DNA of 64,000 nt from Gamsiella multidivaricata. Taxonomy: Eukaryota > Mortierellomycota > Mortierellomycetes > Mortierellales > Mortierellaceae. The DNA lies in assembly GCF_025024155.1 (NCBI RefSeq), contig NW_026251807.1:1-64000 (forward strand), read 5' to 3'. Shown one piece after another: positions 1-16,157 of the stretch (position 1 is the stretch's first letter; each line of letters opens with the position of its first letter). The notes below the pieces were generated by a model. That model was not told the origin of the DNA. It worked only from the letters and a program-made list of their open reading frames with translations, and did no database searches. Both the position numbers and the translations under genes were made by a program.

Positions 1-40
1 TGCCCACTTAGAATGGGTCTCATTTAGGACCAATACGACA

Positions 41-532
41 ATTCCTGTTAACGTGGTTGACAAAAGTGGTCGTATTATTTTAAATGGATTTAGTACGGCC
101 TTTTTTACATTATTTGATACCTGTATTATCTCGATATCCAAAACATAAAAGCATGAACCTCACTATGCGAACAAGGACACACGCCCAATGGACTTTAAAA
201 AAAACACAACTAATGAACTGGTTCATGTATCAAACGTTCACTTACGTTGTCGAGAAGAAGACCCATTTGGGTCAAATAAAGCCCGTGCCATGGGAAATGA
301 TCTCGAGAAGCAGGTATTCTCATGGTGTCTGAGAAAAATCCACAACATGAACTAGTTCATTAGTTGTGTTTTTTTTAAAGTCCATTGGGCGTGTGTCCTT
401 GTTCGCATAGTGAGGTTCATGCTTTTATGTTTTGGATATCGAGATAATACAGGTATCAAATAATGTAAAAAAGGCCGTACTAAATCCATTTAAAATAATA
501 CGACCACTTTTGTCAACCACGTTATGAGGAAT
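41..532. repeat. Nearly perfect 188-bp inverted repeat (foldback element)
   Basis: The left arm (41-228) and right arm (345-532) are reverse complements of equal length, separated by a 116-bp spacer. I see only three mismatches: left 47-48 near the outer end and 220 near the inner end. Both arms keep an eight-base A/T run, so the copies have not drifted. The spacer contains a small hairpin (260-273, GACCCA-TT-TGGGTC) and no convincing gene. The element could be a MITE-like foldback transposon or a recent inverted duplication. I could not define target-site duplications next to the outer ends. A transcript through it would form a long double-stranded RNA hairpin. Confidence 0.93.
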
Positions 533-2770
533 CCGACGAGTGCAGCCATGAGACAAGGCGCAAGATATAGTAAACAACCCCCTACCTATGGATTCGCTAG
601 AAAAGCAATTGAAAACTTAAATGTTAGCAAGTAGGCGTTTGAGAGGGGATGGCGATCTTGGTTACGGTGCTTACATATGATCCTAGCGCGACGGCAGCAA
701 GAGCAGAGTGCTCATTGACTGTAAATCCACCTTTCTTCTGTGCGGTGGATGATGCTCAAAACTCTCTTCCCAATAGCTTGAGTCGGAGCATAAGATAGTG
801 CTTTCATGTTCACTCTCAAGCCGGACGGCATCCGGAAGATAGGCTGGAGGTTCAGTATTTTAGCGGATAGTATTTGCAGAGCTCTTGAATCTATGTTGTT
901 AATGAATGCTGAAGGTTGCTGCCATTGTTGAACCCTTTGCCTCGCCTGCTGTTCCTGTTCCTGTTGCTCACGTTTTTTTTTTTCGTCGCCACCTGTTCAT
1001 CGTGTGTTTTTTACTGACGATTGGTAATCCCTCCAATGGCGCACTTCGAGATCGGCGTAAGACCTGTGCATGCCACCTAAAATAACGAACGCCAGCATAG
1101 CATCGTAGTAACGGACTGAAAGACCGAAATCGAGTGTTGAAATGCTTATCATGAAGCGTCCAAGCAGTAGCCGACTTTGCGCCCATACTTGTCAATGTTC
1201 AATAGGGTAGGATGGCTCAAAATCAGTTTCTACAGAGGTGCCCTAGAATTCGAGCTGTTGCATAGTTCGTATCGTGCCTTTTTTTTTCTATGTTTTTTTA
1301 TTGCTATATTGTTACCTGACAGATGCCTCCAAAATAAGGTCGTGGCTAGGTCGGCCGGCCAAAAGCCCGTCCAGAGTAGACCTGTATAGTATTTTATCCA
1401 GACATCTGGCCTAACGCATCATATAGTACATAAACGGGGACATTACCGACTGAGCAAAGGGTTCGCAGGTCAGACATTGCCAGCTGTATATTGTAGCCGT
1501 TCAAATAGGAGGGCAGCAATGTGTCTCCTGATCCTTGAACGACGGTGCTAATGACGATCGTGCCATGGTCCTGGCCTAGGATAATCCACATAACGCGTCC
1601 GTGTCCCTTACCGGAAACGGGATCGCGGACAGGAGTGCCAGCGGCGCCTCCGATCCTGGGTGTCCCCTGGCGCGGTAATGAGTCGGACTCACATCTCGAA
1701 TGAAGGTGCAGTCGATCACCAGAATCTATGTGATAGCATTAATACGAGCGAAAGTGATGGGGTCCATAGCGACGAAGCTGGCGATGATGACAACTATAAT
1801 GATGGTGTTGACGAGATCGATTTGCCTTCAGGAGGCCGACACGATGGAGATGCCTGCTCCTAGTAGAGAAACTCTTCTCAAGGCAGCTTTTGGAAGCGGC
1901 AGGATGCGAAGCGAGAAGAAAGTGCAACTGCTCAGGACCGAAAATCGCCTAGGCATTGATGCGGCCCTTTGAGAATGATGAGCCGGAGGCATGGATGTTG
2001 GTGCAGCATTAATGATGATTTGGTAAGGCGGAAGGTAGTAGCGTAGATGCGGAGGCACACACCCTTGATAAATAAGGTTTTGGTGCTGCTAGTGTTAATC
2101 CTAGGATCTTGAATCGCTGGATCCAGAGTAAGTGCGGACGACAGGCCCATCATAAAGACGTTCATTAGTTGTTGAGGGTGATGCTGTGCAGTCGGGAGGG
2201 CTGAAGAAGATTGAACGGTTGCTTCGGATCCGCATTTATAGGATGGTGGCGACTGGCGGAGATTTGACTGTACCTGCTTGTGTAGATGACTATGCTGCAT
2301 TTGTACGCGTATTCGCAGGACTTGGGTCGGGGGCGAGGACATACGATTGTGATGCCAATCCAGAGGGACTACGTTGGCAGTCTTCTGGCAATCCATGTTT
2401 CTCGACTACAGGGGATCGATGGCAGACGAAGTGGATGAGAAAGGAGAGAATGATGACTGGTGCCAGAACCTTTTACGTTTTGTTTCCTACACTGCTTTTA
2501 AATTCCATTCCGGGATGCCTCAGTGGAACGTCGATGTTTTTTTATAGTGCGCAGGCACTGTTCATGCTATTCAATCAACATTGTGTACCATTATCTGCTG
2601 TGGTGTAGACACGAAATCCACAGTTCTGCGCCGGATCGAAAAGGCAGGGCCATCTGACAGGTCATGCCATGGCTGTGGACATCTGGCATGCCATCTGCTG
2701 TCCTCGCCGCGTGAACCGGGTAGGCTACACTACTGAGGATGTCTCCTTTGTTCTCTTGAGCGCGAGGGAA
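533..2770. other. Gene-poor stretch with coding-like remnants
   Basis: No intact gene was recognised. On the minus strand one frame is open from 1738 to 1394 and reads like protein (for example GAAGTPVRDPVSGKGHGR then VMWIILGQDHG). Neighbouring upstream pieces lie in other frames, including a hydrophobic run encoded near 1740-1820 (TIIIVVIIASFVAMDP). Stops and frame changes prevent a single model, and the only splice-like sites between pieces would give an intron of about 26 nt, which is too short. A decayed membrane-protein gene is one reading; chance open frames are another. Confidence 0.3.
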
Positions 2771-2777
2771 GTATAAG
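2771..2777 (+). promoter_or_regulatory. TATA-like box before the hypothetical gene
   Basis: The sequence GTATAAG lies about 100 nt upstream of the start codon at 2876. It is followed by a pyrimidine-rich, ATG-free leader, which fits a fungal core promoter. Confidence 0.5.
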
Positions 2778-2875
2778 GACCACGCGCTGCTTCCTTATTT
2801 TTTTCTCAACTTCAACACTATCAACATATACAACTCTCATCCGCATCGTATATCATTTATCATTTAATCATCGCC

Positions 2876-3889
2876 ATGTTCTCTTCAACAATGCTCAGCG
2901 CATGGACACATCGCGTAAGAGTCGCATTTAGCGCTTCGCTCCGTCCTATTAATAAAGAACAGAAACCGGAAATGGTCCCGCAACCGATGCCCTCGAGACG
3001 AACAGTGGTGGTGAACAAATCGAAGAAGCGGCGTCATTGGCTGCCATGGAGACGTCGAACAAGCGCGCCAAAAGCCATTGTCATATCACTCCCTTATTGT
3101 CAGCGTATCGGACGGGCCCCAAAGAGGACAGGAGCGACGCAGATCGCGAGCGCTACGAAAGAGACCCGCAGTGTTATCGACAACCAAGGTCCACTTGGTC
3201 AAAATACGTGTTACTTAACGGCCGAACCATCTAATTTATACCATACTATTTTTGACCGCCCAGCAACGGATCTTGACGACAGCGAAAGTCTCCTTAGTGT
3301 CTGTAACGAACATTCATATGAGCTTCCGTATGCCTACAGATATCGAATCCATTACGGATCCCATGTTGAGAATATCGAAACCCTATACAAGGAGTACGGG
3401 TGCCTGCTCCATCGTGCGGACGCGAAAGGAGAGTCTGATGTGCTACAGATACAAGGTCTTGAAAGCGGAATTTCACAAATAATCATTATGGGAACGCAGA
3501 AACAGAACACTTTGGAGTTGATGACCAGTGCACATGAATCAATCTACGCGGATTCACCTCGATTACGCAGCTCCACGCCCTTGACTCGATGCAAAACTTC
3601 TCGGGAAGTGTGTCATCCTGTTGAAGCACCCACCCTAGAATTGCCATCAAGCTCATTGATCTTGACGGACCCGGAATCCTCAGCTGCATCGGAACAAATA
3701 TCGGCGATGCAGACAACACCACATACCAAACGAAGCGTATGCCGCGAGCTGATTTCCTCTCTGATTTCCTCTCCAATTTCCCCGCCCGCGTTCGCTGAGG
3801 GCAATGACCGATGGGCAGCAGGCGGTCGAAAGCAGGGTCGTGAACTTGAAACGGCTGATATCCATGTCTCTTCTTTTAAGTCAGAGTAA
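2876..3889 (+). CDS. Hypothetical protein with basic motif
   Basis: An intronless frame encodes 337 residues of unrecognised function. The start is supported by a TATA-like element about 100 nt upstream, an ATG-free leader, and the context CATCGCCATGT. Near the N-terminus (about residues 48-59) is a strongly basic run, KSKKRRHWLPWRRRT, that could be a nuclear localisation signal or contact nucleic acid or membrane. The rest is polar, rich in Ser, Thr and Glu, with no transmembrane segment or catalytic motif I recognise. It may be lineage-specific. Shorter minus-strand frames overlap it and are treated as shadows. Confidence 0.55.
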   Translation: MFSSTMLSAWTHRVRVAFSASLRPINKEQKPEMVPQPMPSRRTVVVNKSKKRRHWLPWRRRTSAPKAIVISLPYCQRIGRAPKRTGATQIASATKETRSVIDNQGPLGQNTCYLTAEPSNLYHTIFDRPATDLDDSESLLSVCNEHSYELPYAYRYRIHYGSHVENIETLYKEYGCLLHRADAKGESDVLQIQGLESGISQIIIMGTQKQNTLELMTSAHESIYADSPRLRSSTPLTRCKTSREVCHPVEAPTLELPSSSLILTDPESSAASEQISAMQTTPHTKRSVCRELISSLISSPISPPAFAEGNDRWAAGGRKQGRELETADIHVSSFKSE

Positions 3890-4281
3890 CGATTGTTCAT
3901 GATCTGAGCCACATCCAGCGTACCAATTGACCCTAGAAGTGCAACGACAGAGGTGGGAGTCCTTGGCAAAGTCTTTTTTCACGGTCTGAATATACTGGTG
4001 GAGCATTGATGCTTGAACGCCGGCAAGGGCCGCTTTTCGCAACTGGGTGCATTGAGATAACGAGCTCGCTTGAGACGGTGAAGTGGAGGAAGGCGAGAGG
4101 GTTAGAGGCGACTGAAAGATAAAGCGGTGAGTGCCTAGAGCTGACCTTTCCAATTGGCACGCGTCAAAATCCATTAATAAAGTTTGTGACCATGGACTTC
4201 ATACGTGGCATTGATCATCACGACTCTCGAATCGCCTTCACACTCTTTCAACTCGACATCACAATCCTCGATCAGCTCAGA
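3890..4281. other. Spacer upstream of SPC3
   Basis: This short interval should contain the SPC3 promoter. A minus-strand frame beginning ATG at 4174 and running to 3881 contains a plausible helix (QLRKAALAGVQASMLHQY), possibly after a small intron near 4150. It overlaps the 3' end of the preceding gene, matches no family I know, and is not called as a gene. Confidence 0.4.
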
Positions 4282-5370
4282 ATGAACAACCTGCAGAACA
4301 GAGCCAATGCCGTCTTGGCCTTTTCCATCTCTGCCCTGTTTTGTCTTCTCGGGGTAACAGAAATACCAGGATCATGCTTTATGCGAAGCAAGGACAGGAT
4401 GGTACAATCGACCATTAACAAGGAGTATCATTGCACTTACCCCCGCCCAATCGATGACACCCTCAACTAGGCCATCGCTCTGAGCGCACTTGTCATTCCC
4501 GCCAATCCAACTGGCTCTGTCGCGCTCGATTCCATCAAAGTGTAAGACGTTTTGTCCACTGTAAATTGGCTTGTGAACGTGTGCCACCACTGCGTAGGGA
4601 TGAGATACTTAGCAGCTACTTGTCACTTTCAGTATCACAGGAAGATATGACAAGAACTGGGTCGACTACAGGACACGAGACAATGAATTCGCCAATACGG
4701 TGATGCAGATTGACGCTGGTATCGTTTATTGCTGTTATTGCACTGTAGTGTTATTGAACGTTTGCTCGGCATAGGGATGTGTTGCTTTCAAGGTTCACTC
4801 GACTCAACAGCATGTATACCAATCATTATTTTGTCTGCTTTCAGATCTATCGACACTGTTCCACTGGAACACCAAGCAGCTTTTTGTCTATGCCGTGGCG
4901 GAGTACTCGACCCCAACTCACGTAAGAGAGACTGAACATCTTTTTAGGAAACTACTGTATATTCTGTAATGCATTTCTCACTGTATAGTGTCTTCACTCC
5001 TGCTTGATTATATTGATAGCCCAAGAACCAGATTGTTCTCTGGGATACGATTATCAAGCGCAAGTCTGACGCTTTGCTTCGCAAAAAAGGCATCCGCAAC
5101 AAGTACAGCCTGATCGATGTGAACAAGAAATGGACGTAAGTCTTGCCCGCCTTGGAAATCGTTTATCATTACTGAGCAATGAACAAAGCCTCGGTCAATG
5201 TTCTTGAACTTAAACAATGCTTGCCTTCTGCATGGTTCAATTATAGCAAGGTCAATGCAAACGTTTCCCTTCATTGGAACATCGTCCCTTATGTCGGATT
5301 CATGACCTACGGTCATTCTCAAGCTAGCAAGGGCTATGCATTCCCTTTGCCCAGTGGCAGCCAGACGTAG
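4282..5370 (+). CDS. SPC3: Signal peptidase complex subunit 3 (SPC22/23)
   Basis: Six exons join in phase: 4282-4353, 4471-4541, 4633-4718, 4845-4921, 5020-5135 and 5247-5370. They give 181 residues, essentially the size of animal SPC22/23 (180). The protein is the non-catalytic, ER-lumenal subunit of the complex that removes signal peptides and helps position substrates for the Sec11-type catalytic subunit. The family signature is clear: N-terminal NRANAVLAFS leading into one membrane segment (about residues 7-32), a lumenal DLSTLFHWNTKQLFVYAVAE block, NQIVLWDTII, and the C-terminal VSLHWNIVPYVGFM. The exon 5 acceptor at 5018-5019 was chosen because it restores the conserved Asn-Gln before IVLWD. 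An AATAAA lies at 5376-5381. Confidence 0.95.
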
Positions 5371-5964
5371 AGAAGAATAAAGACTGGATATCTCGACAGA
5401 GTTCGTGTTTTCAGAAAAAAAAAAAAAAAAAGAAAAAGAAAAAAGCGCTTGCGTACCCTTTGGTGTATATACTTCCAACTGTTCGAAGTCCAAGCAGGCA
5501 AACAAGCAAGAAGAAAGGTGTTTTCGGCCTTACTTTCCATACCCCTTCTTTGGATAAGCCGTGGTACATGCGTGCGTAATAGCAATACCTTTCACCTTTT
5601 TCTTGCCAGGATATGAATGTAGCTGAAAGGTATCACGTCCCAGGCTTCTCGGGGTGCGAGTCTCTTGTCACCAACGGGCACTTTTGACCTGTATGTTGTT
5701 CTACACACTGACAAATCCTCCCGGAAAATATTGAATGCAGGCAAAGTGTGGGGATGTTGCCAGACCGAGGACAGATGAAAGGTGCGCTCGCTCCTAGCAG
5801 CCAAATCTGGTATAAGCGACGATGTTCGCCATCTCTAAGGTATAACACAGCTCGCGATATCATACCGGATTTTATTTTATTTTAATTTTTTGGAGACATG
5901 CTTCTACATTACAATGGCTTTGTGGATCCTCTGCGTCTACATCGTGCCATACGCGTCCGTCCAC

Positions 5965-5998
<34 letters not shown>

Positions 5999-8346
5999 AT
6001 CAAATAACGTCAGTCTGGCCATCTTGTATGAGGGATCTTGGGAATCATCTGAAGGGGGTCATGATGGGAATAGGAAGAGGGGGGCGGCCTTGTCCTAAAA
6101 GGGGGTGGGCACTCTTTTTTACGTTGCTCTCTGGGATACTCAAGGTACAAAGAGCGGAGCCAAGAGGGGCAAGAAGAGTTACCCATAAGACGTTATCATT
6201 ACTAACCGCTTTCAAGGCCGAAACCTCTCTATCAAAGAATCTAATCCCACTGCCCATTGCCCTCACGACCAACCCAGGCAGCAGACAGCAGGCGACATCA
6301 TGGCAATGAGTTTAGCCGAATGAAGTGGATATTACGCTCAATGGGACGGAAGCAAGGGCGATGGGACGAGATGGAAGTTTGTGATAACGAACATCACGGT
6401 GCGATGGATCCGCGCTACTGTGTGGCAGTAAAGGACTTTCCTCCTGTGCCTTCCTGTCGCAGTACCTCCTACTAGTCCTATGCAATCACCCTGCATCTGA
6501 ATAGGTTGGCTTCGTCACTTCTTTGTCTGAGAACAGTCCCCTCAAATGACACAAGGCTGTCTTCATTGGTCGTTTGCGCGCCGAGTTCTCTTTCTACGAC
6601 GCAGACGTTTGTATATTTGTATATTGTGCCTCTCGTCTAACCCACCATTGGTCTTCTGCACCTCGGCTTAACGCCCATCTCAGGTGTTCCTCTAGCACCT
6701 ATCCTTGCTTCCTGTCACTTTCCTACTCACTTCTATTTAGAAGGCGCGTTTTATACCAGCGCATCTAGCTCTTCATGGTCTATTATGATAATAAAGTAAC
6801 GTTGGACTGTACCCAAGCCTGTATGTCGTAGCGATAAAGTCAGTGTTTAAGTGTTTAAGTTAGTTTGGCTAAACAAGTTCAGTATGCTACAGATGAGGGT
6901 GCATTCCTTTCTCTCTACATTGCTTTTGGTAGTCATCATCGGCCCGGGTCTACGCGAGATATCGATGCCCCGGTGTATCGAAAGCAACCATCTCTTTCCC
7001 GTACATTGCCTACGTTTTTTTGTGAAGATGGGACACTGGCTAGTAGCAATCCTTTCCTTCTCATTGTCCTGCCTTTTTTTGATTTTATATATACACAATA
7101 TACTACGTTTCATTATCATTTTCACTTTACGTTGTTGTGCAATTATATCCTTTTCCTTCAAGGAGAGCTACCATTTCCTGCTGGCCTGTTGTTTTCTGCT
7201 TCCAGTTACTGGCGCCCACTTGATCGTCTCGCCCGTTTTATATTATCCAAGGGCGACGTTATTGATTCCACGCGCTTGGATCCCCGCAGCAACTCTTCGA
7301 CCGAAGTAGCCGATTCCCTTTTCTCGGTCCACATCAATTATTCTCGCATAACTCTCAGTTCTTGCTCACTTTCATCTGCCTTCTGACCTTATTCACGATT
7401 CGTTTCTCAAGGGTTTCCCTCTACGATTAGGAAACGTGTTCTTCAAGCGACTGCAGCGTCCACATCCTGGCCACTTCACCCCACGACCTAGCAACCTGCG
7501 CGTCCTTCTCTGGCATTGGTCGAAACTGCGGATCGTTTGATATACTATCTTTTTGCACGACTTATCGACCTCAATAACTATATAGTCCGATAGCATCACC
7601 CCTTAGTTCTTAGAGCGTCTCAGTACCAAGGGCAATTGTACTTTTTTGTGTGAGCCGCCCAAGCTGTGGGTTTCCCTTTTTACGCTCTCCACCATAGACG
7701 CACTCTGTCACGCCAACTCCATTTCTCTCTTCCTTTTATTTCGAACATACATTTTTGTTGCTATCTTCCTCTCTCTCTCTCTTTCCCATTTGGTTCCTTC
7801 GTCCTCTCTTTCTTCGCTTCGTACTACTATCGGTTTTTCTGCTCTCCCCTTGGAATCTGCCTTACTTGCATCCTCATCCCATTACAGTCTTTTTCTCGCT
7901 GAATCGCGTTCAGATCTCACCCTGCACTACGCCTTCTACATTGCGTACCCTAGTCCTTGAAGGCTGTCCTACCGTACGTTTCCTTATTGGTTGATTCATG
8001 CACGCGTTCGAGCACTGCACACAGCCACACTACATAGCGCGCACACACAAGGCCACGCGCACCCCTACACACGATCATGCATATATACACATACACATGT
8101 ATACATACACACGCACGCTGTCAATCCCCGGCTCTACCTTGAAAGGATCTACCTTCAAATTTACTCACCCACCTCGTAGCTGTTCTCTTGGTCCCTTAGC
8201 GCCCCTAATCCTTTTGTCGCTGCTTACATAACACGTCTTTTTATCAGGCGTAGATTTAGCGACCAAATCCCTACACGTTCTCAAACAATAGCCCTCTCCG
8301 GCGTACTGCTTCAGCTTCAACGACATCAAATTCCCCTTCTTTAGGT
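5371..8346. other. 3-kb intergenic region upstream of the transporter
   Basis: I recognise no gene here. It holds an A-rich run (5414-5431), a 32-base poly-C tract, strongly pyrimidine-rich DNA from about 7680 to 7900, and CA/TA-rich simple sequence around 8025-8120. The transporter ATG at 8347 directly follows a TTCTTTAGGT sequence, which looks like a 3' splice site, so the gene may have an intron in its 5' leader. Long frames in the pyrimidine-rich part are low-complexity. Confidence 0.5.
5967..5998. repeat. Poly-C tract (32 C)
   Basis: An uninterrupted run of 32 cytosines lies in intergenic DNA. It is prone to length error in assembly and to slippage in vivo. On the other strand it is poly-G. 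Confidence 0.95.
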
Positions 8347-11186
8347 ATGGCTGACTGCCAGATGACAGCTTACATGAACCAAATATCGCCAACCTCGCCT
8401 GCTCCTCCGGCAGAAAATACAGTGCCTGAGAAAAGGATGGAAGAGAATTGTATCTGGAGTACGATCACCAGCTACTACGGCGAAACCAGGTACAACGGGA
8501 CACCAGAATCCATTCAACGCGACAAGACAATACTAAAAAGACCGTTCAAGAGATGGTACATCGCTCCGGCAGCCATGGCCTTCCAGGCCATCTGTGGATC
8601 TGTTTACGCCTGGTCAGTCTTCAATCGGCCTGTGGACATAGCTATTTATGGCACTGATCAGGTATAATGCGCAACCACTTGCATCCAAGGGGTCCTGATA
8701 GCGGTGACCGAAAAAAGGAGTTCCCGCCATGGAAACAGGGACCCAGAGTTGTATGCACCTGAATTAACCATCCCCGTCTCCCGTCTTTAATATCTATTCC
8801 TTTTTTCGCTGCTTTTTCTTCGCTCATTGAAACGCGAAAATGACTATTGCCCCCTATAGAAAGTAGCACCCATTACCTTCTACATCAACATTGGATGTCT
8901 AGGAGTCGCCGCCTCTTTGCTTGGGCCATGGCTTGAGAGAAATGGGCCTAGGAAAGCGGGCATCATTGGGGGCTCGATGTTCTGCTTTGGTCACTGGGTT
9001 GCCGCTTTGGGCATCTACCTCAAGGTAAATCGAAGACATAGGCTATGCACCCTACATGCCACTATTACAATTACGATACTCCTAGTCTCTGTTGACAAGC
9101 CATTAGTTAAAACCGCTGTTGCATCGCTGTCCTCCTGTAACGCGACTACATGAGCCACAATTGTCATTGTTGAGGCCCCCTCCCTTTTCCCCTTTTCACA
9201 CTTCTCCTGGGCACAAACGTCATATTTACTTTTGACTATAGGCTTGAACGTTGTCCTTTCTACGCCCCTTCCTTGCCTTTCTCCTCCTTCTCCTCTCTCC
9301 CTAAGAAAATTTGAAAGCATCTGTGCAATATACAACTCACTATTGACCTAGTGCATTACTCATTGCAATGTAAAACCAAAACGCGCTGCAGTCCATGGCC
9401 CTGGTCTTTTTTGGCTATGGAGTCATCTCTGGGCTCGGGCTCGGGCTTTGCTACATCAGGTACAGTATGCTTGACCACTTGAGTCCAATTGCTTTTTCAT
9501 TCTTCAGTTCTTCTGTGTCTTCGCAAAATGATGCTAACCACACCATTTTTAAATGACATAGTCCAATTTCAGCTCTCCAAAAATGGTTCCCTGAGCGAAA
9601 GGGTTTCGGTGCTGGATTGTCTGTCTGTGGTAAGACTTGGACCTGAACTCGAAAACCATTCAAACTGGCGTTCTACAAAAGTCCTCACATATCCACGTAT
9701 CTTGTAAAAACATATTTTCCATCCGCATGGCTAGGGTTTGGTATCGGTGGTTTAATCTGTGCCAAGATTCCCCTGCCTCTGATCGAGGCTATTGGACTCT
9801 CTCTGACATTCGTCGTCATCGGTGCCACGTACTGGGTCATCCTCATGATCTGTGCTTTCGTCTTTCGGTTCCCTACTCCCGAGCGCACCAAGACCCGCGG
9901 TCCGGTTTTCCGTAATGGCACTGTGTTCATCACCCGTAAACAGCAAAAACATGGCTCTGCATACGACGACAAGTCGATGCCTCCTGTCATTGCCGATTCC
10001 AAGGCCCCACCGCAGAACAGGATCGTCTATGAACCTGCGATTGACCTGACTCTCCGTGAAGCCTTGAGCACCTATGAGTATCTAGGCATGTACATGATGT
10101 TCTTGGCCAACCTAGTCTCGGGTCTGGTCATCCTGTCACGTCTTGCGGATATGTGCATCAACGTCTTTGAGAAGAGTGCCGATACGGCCTCGACCGTCGT
10201 CGCCATCAACGGTGGTTTCAACTTCTTTGGTCGCCTAATGTTCTCATCGCTCTCGGACGTGATTGGCCGCAAACCTTCGTATCTAGTCATGTTGGGCACC
10301 CAAGTGGTCATCCTCGCGGTCCTGCCACTGATCTTTGTCACCAAGAATTATTGGGCATTCCTCTTGGCCATCTGGACCCTGACTTGTGCCTATGGCGGTG
10401 GGTTCGGTACCATCCCGGCATTTATCCATGACCTGTTTGGCATGCACAATATCTCAGGCTTGCATGGAATCCTCCTGACGGCTTGGAGTATCGCCGGTGT
10501 GGGTGGTGGTATCCTGTTCACATTGATTTACAACCACTTGATCCATGTTCGCGGCTATAGTCCCTCGTCACCCGAAGTGTACAACATCAATTTCTACTGG
10601 CTGTGCGCGTGTGCGGCGATCGGATTCGTGGTTCTGTTGTTCGTGCGATCGACCGTCAGGGACCGACTGTTGCCACGCGTGGGTGGCGAGGTGACGAGGC
10701 TACGTGTCTTTGGAAGGATCCTGCGATTTGAAAAGAACGGGACCTTCAAGTTCAAAGTCAAGTACCTCAGACAAGACGAGGAAGAGAAGGAGTGGGCTTC
10801 ATTCTGGCAGGCAAGTTTTAAAATGGATCTCAAGGTAAGTATTAGATGATTTTTCTTTTATCTAACCCGTTTAACATCTTCCTTCCTTCATTAACCCTAT
10901 GCCACAGAACATCGAAGTTCGTGAAGAGACTACGGTTGTGACGACGACGGGATCCATGGGCGGTGTCGTAGGAGGTACCGAACGCTCTGGAGGAAGCGTT
11001 GCTGCTGAGGGGAACGGAGGCATCAGTATGGGCGTCGGTGTGGATATGGGCCTAGGTGATAATTCGTGGACGGACCTGACCAGACTTGATACTCCACGCC
11101 AGGATGTCCCACGCAACGGTATCCTCCGCAACAATATCCCTCGTGGTGACATCCCCAGGGGCGAAGTAAGATCCGATCTTGTTTAA
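8347..11186 (+). CDS. Major facilitator transporter, oxalate/formate-antiporter-like
   Basis: Six exons join in phase: 8347-8661, 8860-9024, 9392-9459, 9562-9629, 9735-10834 and 10908-11186, encoding 664 residues. The protein has a cytosolic N-terminus of about 70 residues and then roughly twelve hydrophobic helices, starting at AAMAFQAICGSVYAWSVF. This AxCGxxYAWSVF pattern, the GLGLGLCYISPISALQKWFP block, and GRLMFSSLSDVIGRKPSY after helix 8 are typical of the OFA-type branch, which moves organic anions or monocarboxylates. The substrate cannot be read from sequence. The C-terminal tail is cytosolic, rich in Gly and Thr, and ends in a short Arg-Asp-Pro repeat (TPRQDVPRNGILRNNIPRG). It is convergent with the kinase gene downstream. 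Confidence 0.9.
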
Positions 11187-11466
11187 AATGGACAGAAAGA
11201 TCGGGATCACGACAAAAAAAAAGAAAAAGACACACAAAAAGGTGGAATCCCGATGTCTCTTTTCCTTTTACTATTCTTCCTGCTATTTGAGCCACATTAA
11301 TTAACCACAAATACACATCTAATTTTCATCGCATCTCTACTCCCATTGTTTGGTTACGCATTCATGCGTTCAAAGTTAACTAATATTCATAGACGTTTCG
11401 ACAAAGATTCTTGACGTCAACATGGATTTTTTTTATTTTATTATATTCCCTAATCCTCTGTTGACA

Positions 11467-16157
<4,691 letters not shown>

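Noticed and set aside
84..332. 82-residue frame inside the inverted repeat
   Set aside because: It spans arm and spacer, has no family motif, and its start is shared with the mirrored arm; best explained as chance.
3881..4174. Minus-strand frame between the hypothetical gene and SPC3
   Set aside because: It overlaps the 3' end of the 2876-3889 gene, and no family or firm splice model was found.
5890..6309. Frame with poly-Pro run
   Set aside because: The Pro run is only the translated poly-C tract; no supported gene structure.
6851..7960. Overlapping hydrophobic frames
   Set aside because: Pyrimidine-rich DNA translates to Leu/Ser/Phe in several frames; likely leader or promoter of the transporter.
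7991..8231. CA/TA-rich array considered as CRISPR or satellite
   Set aside because: Simple dinucleotide sequence without repeat-spacer structure; the genome is eukaryotic.
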